Notes: a model not told the origin generated them from the letters alone. A stretch of 64,000 nucleotides of DNA from JAPPKS01 sp963667895 (GCA_965223985.1 OZ245030.1:2542001-2606000); one strand, 5' to 3'. Shown: positions 8,283 to 17,407, counted from the stretch's first letter. Translations and numbers: made by a program.

Positions 8283-9245
8283 CTAGTTATTTGATTCACC
8301 TTCCGGCTGCATACCTGACGGCAGTTCTGCCCGTGCGTAAGACTCTCGAATTCTGCGCACTTCGGATACGTTCATCCACAATTCCAGTAGGTCATAGAGA
8401 CTGCCGTGTTGTTCGGACAAACTACTAATCCTACCGGTCCGCTTTTCAAGTTCCATCGCTTTGACCATCGCGTTAACGGCTACCCCTAGCATGGTCGTTG
8501 GTTCAATCTGGAGTTGATAGCCCAATTCGTAAAGTTCATCCACGCTCAATTGCATCATATCAGACGAATACTGGACGCGATCCGTGTCGATTTCTGTCCC
8601 TAGGGTACGGATGGTCATCATTGGACCATCCACTTGGTCGCGGAAAAAGCGAGCATGTTCAACCGACCAACAGATTGCCATAATGGCATCCGATCCCGCT
8701 TCCTGGTACGCATTAGCGCGACGTAGCCAGTCCGCGCGCCGCGATTCCTCGTCAGGATGAACTCTAGCCACATAGGTGCCAGGTCGGCCAATAACCATGA
8801 ACTCAGGGTTGAGTTTTTCACCCGCCATTGCCCGAATCTTATCCGCTGTCTCATCCATCGACTCGATCGCCATGACGTGCGGTGGGATAAACGGGCATTT
8901 ATAGGGCAAGCCGTAATCGTCAATATGTACCGCCGCAACGCCGGCACGTTCAAACTCATGCATCCAATATACAGAAGCATACGGTTCGCCGAATCCCTGC
9001 TCGAAGTCCACGACGATTGGCAAGTTGATAGAACGGCGAATTTTGCGACACACTTCGACAGTCTCATCCGGCGTAATTACACCGATGTCCGGTTGACCAT
9101 TTGCGAATGCGATTTGCAGCGACTGAACCCCTACAGCGTCAAAGCCTGCCCTTTCAGCAATCTTAGCGGATACCACATCGTGTACCCCCATAATCCAGAT
9201 GGGACGATTTTCTTTGAGCAGCGGTGTTAAATATGGCGTATCCAT
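8283..9245 (-). CDS. Isocitrate lyase/PEP mutase superfamily protein
   Basis: About 320 residues, a TIM barrel of the PEP mutase/methylisocitrate lyase superfamily. The N-terminal half shows ERAGFDAVGVQS, then LPIVVDFEQGFGE and GVAAVHIDDYGLPYKCPF, which hold the Mg-binding acidic residues. VIGRPGTYVAR replaces the usual RTDA segment. The KKCGH loop of true isocitrate lyases is absent, so the substrate is probably another 2-hydroxy or phosphono acid. The first ATG (9251) is only two bases from AAGGAG; the second ATG at 9245 has correct spacing and is chosen. It may supply a C-C lyase step to the surrounding catabolic genes. Confidence 0.7.
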   Translation of the reverse strand: MDTPYLTPLLKENRPIWIMGVHDVVSAKIAERAGFDAVGVQSLQIAFANGQPDIGVITPDETVEVCRKIRRSINLPIVVDFEQGFGEPYASVYWMHEFERAGVAAVHIDDYGLPYKCPFIPPHVMAIESMDETADKIRAMAGEKLNPEFMVIGRPGTYVARVHPDEESRRADWLRRANAYQEAGSDAIMAICWSVEHARFFRDQVDGPMMTIRTLGTEIDTDRVQYSSDMMQLSVDELYELGYQLQIEPTTMLGVAVNAMVKAMELEKRTGRISSLSEQHGSLYDLLELWMNVSEVRRIRESYARAELPSGMQPEGESNN

Positions 9246-9376
9246 GGTCATTTCTCCTTCTGTTGACGACTAGTGTCATGCAAAAACTTCGTGATGATTC
9301 TGATTATTACTAGTCCGCTTATTGGAAATAAACTATGCGTTCTAGATGTGTGGATATCAGCAGCCTCGTGGATTTT

Positions 9377-10549
9377 CTAATCTTTAATCCGCAATTTCTG
9401 TCCGGATCGCTGCGATTCGTACGCTGCTTCGACAACAGCCAAGGTAGCGCGGCCATCCTGTCCCCCTACAAGTGGTTCGGTTTCGTCCCGAATAGATTGA
9501 ACAAAGTGGTTTATTTGGCGTCGGAACATATACCGTTCGTTGGTACTAGGCGACAATGGCCCCCCTGGGGCGCGAGTTGGCTCGGGCATCTCGACCTGAT
9601 ACCAGCCGCGGTCGCCTTGATGCTTGTTCTCCAGCGACCAAATCATAATACGGCCATGCTCCGGTGAATCCCACGGCGGCAAATCAAATGTGAGATGTCC
9701 TCGTGTGCCATAGATATAGCCAAATTCCGACCATTCACCCAGACCAGACCCAATGTGCAAGATTGGAGATAGACTACGCCCTACCGTGCCGGTGTCAAAA
9801 ACGCCCACCGCTCCGTTTTTGAACCGCATTAGAACAACACCAAAATCCTCCCAGACACCAATTTCCGGATTGCCCAAGTAATCGCGTGTAACATTTTGGA
9901 TCTCGGCGGATACGGTCTCGACTTCAGATCCAGTCCACCATCGCCACAAATCAACATAATGGGGCAAATGGTCCAGGATAATACCCCCACCCACCGCTTC
10001 ATCCTTCCACCGCCACTCATAGTTTTCACGATAGCCCGCCGGGATAAGTTCGTCCGGTGCGAGCTTAACAGCGGCACCCCAGTGCACAACTAGATAAAAC
10101 ACTTGCCCCAGAGTACCGTTATCAATGATTTGCTTAATCCGTTCGAGCGCGAAGTTGAAGCGTTTTTCATGCCCTAGCATCAGGCAAATTTCATTGCACT
10201 CAGCCGCTGCAATGATTTCATTACACTCTTGCATAGTGCGCGCCATCGGTTTCTCAAGCAAGATGTGTTTTTTATGCTCAGCGGCAGCCATCGCCATTTC
10301 GTGGTGGTAGGCGGGTGGAGTACATATAGATACAGCGTCAACGTCATCTCGCTTCAAAACTTCTTGGTAGTCTGTCGAAACAGCGTGAGCGTTATATCGT
10401 TCTTTTGCCTGAATGGCACGCTTCACCTCTGAGTCGCAAACAACTACCAACTCGGCATTTGGATGTTCCCAAATCCAAGATAGATGTCCCATCCAAGCAG
10501 CTACGCCACAGCCGATGACACCAAACCTAACCTTGTCTTTCATCTTCAT
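9377..10549 (-). CDS. Gfo/Idh/MocA family oxidoreductase
   Basis: 390 residues. The N-terminal Rossmann domain starts GVIGCGVAAWMGHL and carries the family motif LEKPMARTM near residue 99. The C-terminal alpha/beta domain contains GGGIILDHLPHYVDLWRWW, where the His-x3-His/Asp residues usually act on the sugar substrate. Such enzymes oxidise or reduce sugars, inositols or amino sugars with NAD(P). With the exported GH127-like protein and SDR in the same region, a sugar catabolic role is plausible but unproven. Two in-frame ATGs (10549, 10543) are possible starts. Confidence 0.85.
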   Translation of the reverse strand: MKMKDKVRFGVIGCGVAAWMGHLSWIWEHPNAELVVVCDSEVKRAIQAKERYNAHAVSTDYQEVLKRDDVDAVSICTPPAYHHEMAMAAAEHKKHILLEKPMARTMQECNEIIAAAECNEICLMLGHEKRFNFALERIKQIIDNGTLGQVFYLVVHWGAAVKLAPDELIPAGYRENYEWRWKDEAVGGGIILDHLPHYVDLWRWWTGSEVETVSAEIQNVTRDYLGNPEIGVWEDFGVVLMRFKNGAVGVFDTGTVGRSLSPILHIGSGLGEWSEFGYIYGTRGHLTFDLPPWDSPEHGRIMIWSLENKHQGDRGWYQVEMPEPTRAPGGPLSPSTNERYMFRRQINHFVQSIRDETEPLVGGQDGRATLAVVEAAYESQRSGQKLRIKD

Positions 10550-10762
10550 CTCAACCTAGTACGTTTCTACGAGCGCTGCCACGATGCTTTCCGGAACAGG
10601 GCTTGTAACAAAAACATTGGTTTCAATGGGATAGCCTCCCAACCCGGTACCTCAAAGGTTCGAAACGGTTGAAAGGCTGAATGGCAAAAGTTCCGTTATT
10701 GGAATGTTGCATGAATGCGAAAATTAATGAAATGCGAGGATGTCGAAATGATATCAAAAAGG

Positions 10763-10790
10763 TTGACAATACGCAGGAAACAATTATAAT
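10763..10790 (+). promoter_or_regulatory. Consensus sigma70-type promoter
   Basis: TTGACA (10763-10768) and TATAAT (10785-10790) are both exact consensus hexamers, separated by 16 bases. Transcription would begin near 10797 and run into a leader of about 165 nt before the small ORF at 10962 and the transporter gene. Confidence 0.7.
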
Positions 10791-10884
10791 TACTCAGCAC
10801 ATTATAATGTACATAGGGAATATTCTCAAGTATAAAAGGACTTCCATCGATTACTAAATTGTGTTGTCGCCCCATCTGAACTTG

Positions 10885-10923
10885 AGCCTGTTGGCAAAAC
10901 AAAGACGAACGGCAAAACAGGCT
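10885..10923 (+). promoter_or_regulatory. Leader inverted repeat ahead of transporter gene
   Basis: In the transcribed leader, AGCCTGTT (10885-10892) pairs exactly with AACAGGCT (10916-10923). Two direct copies of GGCAAAAC lie at 10893 and 10911. I do not recognise a known riboswitch class; a regulatory structure is possible. The rest of 10550-10961 shows no gene. Confidence 0.4.
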
Positions 10924-10961
10924 AGGTCCTGAACTCTCAGCCGAACCGGAGGAAACATCTT

Positions 10962-11039
10962 ATGTTCTTTCTCGCTTTAGCAACTTGCGGTCATGATTCA
11001 GTGTCACGAATGTCGCAGTGTTCTGGAAATGCCCAATGA
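10962..11039 (+). CDS. Small upstream ORF coupled to DMT transporter
   Basis: A 25-codon ORF (start MFFLALATCGHD, end QCSGNAQ) has a strong GGAGGA at 10948-10953, eight bases before its ATG. Its stop codon overlaps the transporter start as ATGA at 11036-11039. The transporter ATG has no ribosome site of its own, so translation of this ORF probably delivers ribosomes to it. It may be a leader peptide or just a coupling device. It lacks a run of any one regulatory amino acid. Confidence 0.5.
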   Translation: MFFLALATCGHDSVSRMSQCSGNAQ

Positions 11040-11959
11040 GTATCCATAGATCCACCGGCCGTTGGCGTCTTGGGCTTGCGTTATCGTTTGTCACTGCGGT
11101 TTTCTGGGGACTGACGCCCATTGCACTAAAGAGACTGCTGGACAGCATGGATGTATACACTATTACGTGGTATCGTTTCCTGCTCGCTGGTGGGTTGTTG
11201 TTGGTTCCGGTTGTTCGCAGATATGAATTCTTTTCTGCAATGAAACTTCAAGGAACGCGCCGATTGCTGCTGTTCGCCACAATTCTGTGTTTATGCACCA
11301 ACCATATTTTCTATCTCCTCGGTCTGAATTACATCTCTCCTAGCACAGCACAAGTCGTGTTCCAACTAGCGCCTATATTCATGCTGTTAGGCAGTCTTGT
11401 TTTCTTTAAAGAGCGTCTTGTCGCCCTGCAATGGGTGGGATTTGGAGTATTGCTTGTTGGCCTACTGCTGTTCTTCAACCGTCGACTTGATGAAATGTTG
11501 TTTGAATCCACCGCACTTAAAAGCGGTGTCTTACTAATACTCGCTGCTGTATTAACATGGACGATGTACGCGCTTGCGCAAAAACAGTTGTTGAAAACTC
11601 TCCCTTCGGCAACAATTACACTTCTCATTTATCTCGCTGCAACCCTCATTTTTCTACCACTTGCCCGTCCTGCTCAACTGTTCGACCTGAATCGCACCAC
11701 AGGGTTGCTACTAGCCTTTTGCGCGTTCAGTACGTTAATTTCATGGAGCAGCTTTGCCGAAGCACTGAACCACGTTGAAGCTTCGCGGGTTAGCATGGTA
11801 TTGGCTTTGATTCCGCTTATCACCGTTACCGCGATGACATTCGGCGGGCGCCTGCTTCCAAACGTCATCCAACCCGAACAATTCAATTTCTTGAGTATTG
11901 TAGGAACAGTCTTGGTAGTCATCGGCTCTATGGTGGTTGCCTTGTGGCAGTCAACCTGA
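11036..11959 (+). CDS. EamA/DMT-family transporter
   Basis: About 307 residues with ten predicted membrane helices in two EamA repeats. The first repeat opens LALSFVTAVFWGLTPIALKRLL and the second opens LLILAAVLTWTMYALAQKQLL, as in drug/metabolite exporters of the inner membrane. Substrates in this family range from amino acids to nucleobases, and nothing here narrows it. A longer frame starts at GTG 11018, but the ATG at 11036 overlaps the stop of the small upstream ORF (ATGA) and begins just before the first helix, so it is preferred. It is transcribed from the consensus promoter at 10763-10790. Confidence 0.85.
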   Translation: MSIHRSTGRWRLGLALSFVTAVFWGLTPIALKRLLDSMDVYTITWYRFLLAGGLLLVPVVRRYEFFSAMKLQGTRRLLLFATILCLCTNHIFYLLGLNYISPSTAQVVFQLAPIFMLLGSLVFFKERLVALQWVGFGVLLVGLLLFFNRRLDEMLFESTALKSGVLLILAAVLTWTMYALAQKQLLKTLPSATITLLIYLAATLIFLPLARPAQLFDLNRTTGLLLAFCAFSTLISWSSFAEALNHVEASRVSMVLALIPLITVTAMTFGGRLLPNVIQPEQFNFLSIVGTVLVVIGSMVVALWQST

Positions 11960-12598
11960 TTTTCTCTTGAACTGTTAACTTAATCTCGATTATGAACGCC
12001 TAAATTTTGATGAAGGGGACGAACAATCAAGGTCGAATATTGAGTAAACTCGATTGTCATACTGAACGTCTTTCCATTGTTACAAACATTTTAACAATGG
12101 TGATTTCGAATGGGAAGAATGAGACGAAAAGGTGAAACAATGCCAATCATAACCTTCAAGGCAAGAGAAGGAGATATTTCGGTGGATTAGGGTTATGTGG
12201 AAGTTAATGATACCTGTGCTTCAAATTGGCACAATAAACTGTAGCCTTAAGAGCTACAATCTGATGGTGTAACCGATTCTGAAGACATTGAGATGGGCTG
12301 GGTAGAACCCAGTTTCAGGGTTTAGGTTTCTGGTAAGACGGATATTCTATCAATAAGTGATATTGTTGCGTGTATCCGTTAGGTCACCTTCTTGAATCCA
12401 ACGCCTGCAGTTTGACTTGGAACGTTCATTTATTCGCAACTTCTGTTACGGTTATTGCGTTAATGCAATAACAGATGTTGACTCTAGTGCTTTTGTTTCG
12501 AACACTTGCAGCCTTGATTTAAGCCAACCCTTGGCTCAATAAACGCATTCAACAACCAATCGTCATTATTCAATGTTCGATGTTGACGGAGGGTTTCC
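11960..12598. other. Non-coding gap with small hairpins
   Basis: Over 600 bases without a convincing gene. CCATTGTT (12074-12081) pairs with AACAATGG (12093-12100). A tight CTGGGT/ACCCAG hairpin lies near 12298-12312. Another imperfect palindrome, TTATTGC/GCAATAA, lies near 12452-12471. The first could end the transporter transcript but lacks a T-run. Nothing else is recognisable. Confidence 0.35.
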
Positions 12599-13366
12599 AT
12601 GTCGAAGCTGATTCCTAAATCCGACGTTTTTATTCCTGTTTTTCGGATCTGTCTGAACTGCTTGATATTACTAATATTACTAAAATATGTTGGATTTAAC
12701 TCAAGAATCGCCGAAATATCCAAGACAACGCCAATTGATGGTCCCGATCGCGATGCTGTTTTGAGATTTATCCTGAAGCATGAAGCCGGGCTGAATACCC
12801 ATGAACCCGCGCATGTTGGTGGGGTTTCTTACGCGGGCATTACGGCTACCGCGTGGACGGAATGGCGGGATAGACAAGGTGACAAAGCGCACCTGCCGGC
12901 GAATGTAATCCGGTTAGGGGGCACGAACGCGAGTCAAGACGCGCTAACTTCGACAGATGCAAATCTTGTGGTGATAAAAAGATTCTACCACGATTATTTT
13001 GAACGATATCATTGCTGGGACGTTCATCCGTGCTTGCAAGCTGGATATGCGGATTTCGCTACGCTAGCAGGTACGAATGCGACGCGGGTTATTCAAAACT
13101 TGGTGAATGTGGAACCGGATGGAATCTGGAAAACGCATACCGCCTTAGCAGTCAGGAAATTCAACGATAACATTGACGTGGCATTGAAAGAGGAACCGGA
13201 TTATGCGTGGAAGATGTTTTTAAAGTTTGATGTCCGTAAGCGCGAATTCTTAAAAACCCTTGCAAAGCAGGATTCATTATATGCGAGCGCCCTCCCCGGT
13301 TGGCTTGCGCGATCCAACAACCTCAAAGCACTAATGACATCGTACCTTTTGAAAAATAAAGATTGA
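12599..13366 (+). CDS. Membrane-anchored GH108-like muramidase (endolysin type)
   Basis: 255 residues. A hydrophobic segment (about residues 11-35) anchors or exports it. Residues ~45-130 resemble GH108 N-acetylmuramidases: ILKHEAGLNT carries the catalytic Glu of the usual EGGY motif, followed by HVGGVSYAGITATAW. The C-terminal part with NVEPDGIWKTHTALAV resembles the peptidoglycan-binding half of such lysozymes. It probably cuts cell-wall glycan in the periplasm. Similar proteins are phage endolysins, but no other phage genes are near, so it may be domesticated. GGAGGG precedes ATG by about seven bases. The Ala in HEAG, where Gly is usual, is a departure. Confidence 0.7.
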   Translation: MSKLIPKSDVFIPVFRICLNCLILLILLKYVGFNSRIAEISKTTPIDGPDRDAVLRFILKHEAGLNTHEPAHVGGVSYAGITATAWTEWRDRQGDKAHLPANVIRLGGTNASQDALTSTDANLVVIKRFYHDYFERYHCWDVHPCLQAGYADFATLAGTNATRVIQNLVNVEPDGIWKTHTALAVRKFNDNIDVALKEEPDYAWKMFLKFDVRKREFLKTLAKQDSLYASALPGWLARSNNLKALMTSYLLKNKD

Positions 13367-13393
13367 AGGATTCGAGGAAGGATAAAGTGAATC

Positions 13394-13540
13394 TCATTGT
13401 CTAGACCAAAAATTGCAAGAAATATGTAGATAGCTGACGTTATAGTTTAGCGTTGTTGTTAAGTAAACTTCAGCCGGAGTGGTATGAACCAGAATCTGAT
13501 GCGGTCGTTGGTGATTGTAGAATTCGCATAAGGGGCATAT
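13394..13540 (-). pseudogene. Transposase C-terminal relic (rve/DDE integrase core type)
   Basis: In the minus strand, residues CEFYNHQRPHQILVHTTPAE followed by VYL match the well-known C-terminal end of IS3/IS481-type transposases (FYNxxRPHxxLxxxTPAEVY). Only about 45 codons remain, ending at 13394. The frame upstream reads into the real gene at 13540-15861, so the rest of the element is gone. It is a fossil of an insertion sequence between two genes. Confidence 0.7.
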
Positions 13541-15861
13541 CAGATTCCAACATTGATTTTCCCTTTCGCCCAGTCGCAGCGTTCGATCCAATCCCTTGCG
13601 TTGTAGATTATACCGAGCGGAAGATTGTCCTTCGCTGCAATCCGCTGAAATTGTTCGATCGCTGAATCGTAGTGTCCGAGGCGATACGAGTTGACGCCGA
13701 TTAACCGCACATTGTCGATTTCCAAGCTCTGGTGTGGTAGACCTAAAGTATTTGCTTTGAACCGGTAGCGATTTGAAGTGACGTACTTTCGAACTAATTC
13801 GAGTTGTCGTCCAATTAGATAGTGTGGTAGTCCCCACTCCGGTAGTTCATTGATAACTTCGTGGAGCAGTGTCACCTTGAGTTGTGGTGATGACTGGGAG
13901 ATTATAACCTGCCTCAGCTTATCCTGAACACCTACAAAATCCAACGTTAGTACAGCAACCTTGGCTTGGATTTCCCGATCGAGGGAATTGGAAGCGTGAA
14001 GCGAAAAGACCTCTTGGTAGTGCGAAATAGCTTGATAACGCTTTCCTTGCTGCCAATAAACATCCCCTTCCACATTTTTCGATTCTGCAATCTGCGTGAC
14101 ACTCGCGTTGGGATGTGCACTGATCTTCGTTGTTAATCCCAATGTTGCGCGGTAATCACCCATCTGATAATGTGTATACATCAACTCGAGCAGATTAGAA
14201 AGGTTGTTGGGATCTAACTTAGAAATTTTCTCAAGCAAGGGAAGCGCCACGGTGAAATTTGATGCGCGATACGCAGTCCGTGCCCGTGTAGAAAACTCAG
14301 CAATCTTGTGAGCACACAGTTTCTGGAAAATGCTGGAGTGTTTGAACTGTCCCTTCGCAACTACCAAATCGCCTTCGGTTAGAGGGACGCTCTCCATAAA
14401 ACTCTCCCATTCTTGAACCAGATGGTTTAAAGTTTTTCCGTAGATTTTCTTGAAGTTGCCTGTTGGGAAAACGTCCTTGAATTCTTCTATCCCGTAGGTA
14501 TCGACAAGGAACCGGACGAAAGAACCAGCTAAGGTATAGCTTCGTGATGATGCCTCTTTCCAGAACTCCAGTCCCATAATCCGTTGTACCTTTGGCGCAA
14601 TTTTTAACTGGCGCATTGCTTTACTCCGCTGATGTGGCGTGAGCTGCTCAGAATTCCAAGCTGCAGCAACGGCGATGCCCTCATGCAGCCCTGGTTTTAG
14701 GCTAACTTTGAGCAACGGATGCCAATCTGCTGTAAAAGCGTGGGCCAATTCATGTTTCATGACGGGATGAGGGAATTCCTCGTAGTTGATGTGGAAACCG
14801 CCTCCAAATGGGTCTTCAACTGATGTTTCCCGCGCTCCAATGAGTTGTTTTTTCTGTTCAGGCGACGCGTAGATATAAGATCGGATTTTCTTTGAGGGTT
14901 GCATCTGGAAGTAGGTAGTCAGTTGCGCATGACGGAACTCATGGTCGTGCGCAATCCACTCAATTTCCTGTTCGACTCTAGATCCTTTTTCGTAATACAG
15001 CTTGAAATGTTCAGTCTCTTTCATACCACCCAGACTTTTTTCAATGTAGCTACGTGTTGGACGCAAACCAAGTTCACTAGGGTGAAGAGAGATTGACACA
15101 AATGCGGCAACCATGGCGACTAGGCATAGGCGATTCATAAGGCTATCAAACCTAATCTCGAAACCATAGAGATTTCGCAAGTGGAGCGTCGGCGGGGATT
15201 CAGAGCTTTCTTTAACCGATAACATGCTAATTGCCAACAACAAAAAAATTCCAGTCAACAGAAGCGTTGTTCCCCGGGCAATAATGAGCGTTCCTGAAAT
15301 TGGGATATATTCATCGTAGATTGGCCCAGGGAAATAACCGAAAGTCGAATGATAGCCAAAGACAGGGGGGTGGAGAGCGAGATTGTGAACCAGTAGCAAG
15401 AGGGTACCGAAGATGTAGACGAGATAAATGAGATAGGCTGTCCAACGCTTCGCTAGCCATAATCCAAAAAACACGCCTGCGCCGGTGGAATAGGCGCAAC
15501 TAATCACAGGCAGGAGAAGAAAGAAGATAGCGCCATCTGAGAAATCACAATTTTTAACATGGAGTGCGTTCAGCAAAATAATAATGAGTGGTGGGATTAG
15601 CAATAATAGATTGGCGCCGAACGATTTGCCGAATAGCGTGGTTACGATTTGGAGGGAAGTTCCGTTGGGGACTGTTGGTCTATGTCTGAGCTGCTGCACG
15701 CATGTCGCCGCAGTGTGTGCCCCAGCAAGCGAGATGCCAATCGCGAGAATGGCGCAAAACTCGAACGCCAACACGTTGAACAACGGTATTCGCGCTAAAA
15801 CCAACGCGAGGATAACGAATAACGCGAACCAGATCCAATATGAAATGGATTTGAAAATCAT
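13540..15861 (-). CDS. Membrane protein with gluzincin (peptidase MA-like) and TPR domains
   Basis: About 773 residues. The first ~250 residues hold six or so membrane helices, including a helix pair near the N-terminus and a loop with YHSTFGYFPGPIYDEYIP. A soluble domain follows, with KHELAHAFTADWHP (HExxH at about residue 370) and a downstream GLHEGIAVAAAW, the Glu ligand typical of MA-like zinc peptidases. The C-terminal ~280 residues are TPR-like helices. The protein is likely an inner-membrane protease facing the periplasm; its substrate is unknown. The frame opens at TTG 15873, but ATG 15861 begins the first helix more naturally. Neither has a clear ribosome site. Confidence 0.7.
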   Translation of the reverse strand: MIFKSISYWIWFALFVILALVLARIPLFNVLAFEFCAILAIGISLAGAHTAATCVQQLRHRPTVPNGTSLQIVTTLFGKSFGANLLLLIPPLIIILLNALHVKNCDFSDGAIFFLLLPVISCAYSTGAGVFFGLWLAKRWTAYLIYLVYIFGTLLLLVHNLALHPPVFGYHSTFGYFPGPIYDEYIPISGTLIIARGTTLLLTGIFLLLAISMLSVKESSESPPTLHLRNLYGFEIRFDSLMNRLCLVAMVAAFVSISLHPSELGLRPTRSYIEKSLGGMKETEHFKLYYEKGSRVEQEIEWIAHDHEFRHAQLTTYFQMQPSKKIRSYIYASPEQKKQLIGARETSVEDPFGGGFHINYEEFPHPVMKHELAHAFTADWHPLLKVSLKPGLHEGIAVAAAWNSEQLTPHQRSKAMRQLKIAPKVQRIMGLEFWKEASSRSYTLAGSFVRFLVDTYGIEEFKDVFPTGNFKKIYGKTLNHLVQEWESFMESVPLTEGDLVVAKGQFKHSSIFQKLCAHKIAEFSTRARTAYRASNFTVALPLLEKISKLDPNNLSNLLELMYTHYQMGDYRATLGLTTKISAHPNASVTQIAESKNVEGDVYWQQGKRYQAISHYQEVFSLHASNSLDREIQAKVAVLTLDFVGVQDKLRQVIISQSSPQLKVTLLHEVINELPEWGLPHYLIGRQLELVRKYVTSNRYRFKANTLGLPHQSLEIDNVRLIGVNSYRLGHYDSAIEQFQRIAAKDNLPLGIIYNARDWIERCDWAKGKINVGI

Positions 15862-16007
15862 AGGTAGGTGCAATATTCTGTGGCTACGATTTCGTTAAGA
15901 ACAATTTTAAGTCATGATTAAAACTCACCTAGCAGTTTTTTCATCACAAAGGCTTAATTATACCCTAGGCAGGTTTAAAGATCCAGTAGAAATGTCCTGT
16001 AGGATGA

Positions 16008-16036
16008 TTGACTCAGAAGGCGGAAGGTGGTATAAT
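16008..16036 (+). promoter_or_regulatory. Promoter of the trpB-trpA cluster
   Basis: TTGACT (16008-16013) and TATAAT (16031-16036) are separated by the ideal 17 bases. They lie about 180 bases before the trpB start, leaving a long transcribed leader. Confidence 0.7.
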
Positions 16037-16147
16037 ACTACTTTGAGTCATCAACAACAAACGGTATAAATATACTTTGAATCGGATCGGTCTCGTTTGG
16101 GAAAACCCCAATGTCTAGTGATTTTGAAGGCTTGCTTGTAGGCCTCT

Positions 16148-16186
16148 AAGGAGTATTATGTGATGAAAATGGTGGTGGGAAAATAA
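16148..16186 (+). promoter_or_regulatory. trp leader with mini-ORF and TGG triplet
   Basis: AAGGAG at 16148-16153 is well placed for a tiny ORF, ATG 16163 to TAA 16184-16186 (MKMVVGK). Overlapping it in another frame are three consecutive TGG (Trp) codons at 16170-16178; that frame contains ATG (16158) followed at once by two TGA codons. This could be a decayed or unusual attenuator, or chance. No terminator-antiterminator pair is obvious. Confidence 0.35.
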
Positions 16187-16216
16187 AGGGTTGTTAAGCA
16201 TTAAGGAGAAATTAGA

Positions 16217-17407
16217 TTGGTTCAAAACTTACCAGATGCCACAGGGCATTTTGGCAAATTTGGCGGTAGATTTGTTCCAGAGACATTGATGTCAGCCCTG
16301 TTGGAACTTGAGGACGCTTACGTTAGCTTAAAAGGAGATGCGGATTTTCGGGAGGAGTTTGAATATCATCTCCGTGAATATGTCGGTCGACCAAACCCAC
16401 TCTATCATGCTGAGAGTTTGACAGAAGCACTCGGCGGTGCGAAGATCTATCTCAAGCGTGAAGATCTCAATCACACGGGCGCACACAAAATCAACAACAC
16501 CATTGGGCAGATTTTGCTTGCACGGCGAATGGGCAAGAAACGGATTATCGCTGAGACGGGGGCAGGACAACATGGTGTTGCAACGGCGACAGTTACAGCG
16601 AAGTTCAAGATAGCATGCGAAATTTTTATGGGCGAAGAGGACATCGAACGCCAAGCCTTGAACGTCTTTCGTATGGGGCTGCTGGGGGCAACCGTTACGC
16701 CCGTTTCTTCCGGTTCACGCACCCTTAAGGATGCCATCAACGCCGCATTCCGAGATTGGGTGACCAATGTCAGAACAACCCATCTCCTAATCGGCTCTGT
16801 CGTAGGGGCGCATCCATACCCGATGATCGTTCGGGATTTCCAATCCGTGATTGGCATAGAAACCAGAACCCAGATTCTTGAAAAAGAGGGACGACTGCCA
16901 GATTGCGTTGTCGCCTGTGTCGGTGGCGGGAGTAATTCAATTGGAATGTTTCATCCGTTTTACGCAGATACATCTGTGAAGCTAATCGGCGTCGAGGCTG
17001 CAGGTGAAAGCATCCTCAGCGGGAAGCACGCTGCTTCGCTCAGCGTGGGGAGCATTGGGGTGTTTCATGGTGCGAAATGCTATCTGTTGCAGGAAGATGA
17101 CGGTCAGATTACCCCCGCACACTCGATTTCAGCGGGACTAGATTATCCGGGGGTTGGTCCCGAACATAGCTATTACAGAGCAACCGGACGCGCAGAATAT
17201 GTCTCCGTTACAGATGAGGAAGCAGTGGAAGGCTTTAAACTGCTATCGGAATCGGAAGGCATTATTCCCGCGCTTGAAGCTGCTCACGCTATCGCCTACG
17301 TCCGCGAACTTGCACCGAAAATGGATCGAGATGCCATTATCGTCATTTGCCTTTCAGGGCGCGGAGATAAAGATGTATATACCATTACAAAGGTGCTCGG
17401 TGACTAA
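16217..17407 (+). CDS. trpB: Tryptophan synthase beta subunit
   Basis: 396 residues, standard TrpB length. It joins indole to L-serine with PLP, making tryptophan in the cytoplasm as part of the alpha2beta2 complex with TrpA. The PLP lysine is Lys91 in HTGAHKINNT, the phosphate-binding loop is CVGGGSNSIG, and GAGQHG lies in the COMM-domain region. TTG 16217 is the start: AAGGAGA lies eight bases upstream and the protein begins QNLPDATGHFGKFGGRF as family members do. trpA follows after a 320-base gap. Only the two synthase subunits are present; trpC, D, E and F are not in the window. Confidence 0.95.
   Translation: MVQNLPDATGHFGKFGGRFVPETLMSALLELEDAYVSLKGDADFREEFEYHLREYVGRPNPLYHAESLTEALGGAKIYLKREDLNHTGAHKINNTIGQILLARRMGKKRIIAETGAGQHGVATATVTAKFKIACEIFMGEEDIERQALNVFRMGLLGATVTPVSSGSRTLKDAINAAFRDWVTNVRTTHLLIGSVVGAHPYPMIVRDFQSVIGIETRTQILEKEGRLPDCVVACVGGGSNSIGMFHPFYADTSVKLIGVEAAGESILSGKHAASLSVGSIGVFHGAKCYLLQEDDGQITPAHSISAGLDYPGVGPEHSYYRATGRAEYVSVTDEEAVEGFKLLSESEGIIPALEAAHAIAYVRELAPKMDRDAIIVICLSGRGDKDVYTITKVLGD

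Noticed and set aside
10655..10680. GGTTCGAA as a tRNA T-loop
   Set aside because: No acceptor, D or anticodon stems can be drawn around it.
13394..13837. 147-codon minus-strand ORF as a whole transposase gene
   Set aside because: Only its last third looks like a transposase; the rest is the other frame of the real peptidase/TPR gene.
16158..16190. Frame with three Trp codons as a true trp leader peptide
   Set aside because: Its only nearby ATG is followed directly by two TGA stops, and there is no clear terminator/antiterminator pair, so I list it as a curiosity only.
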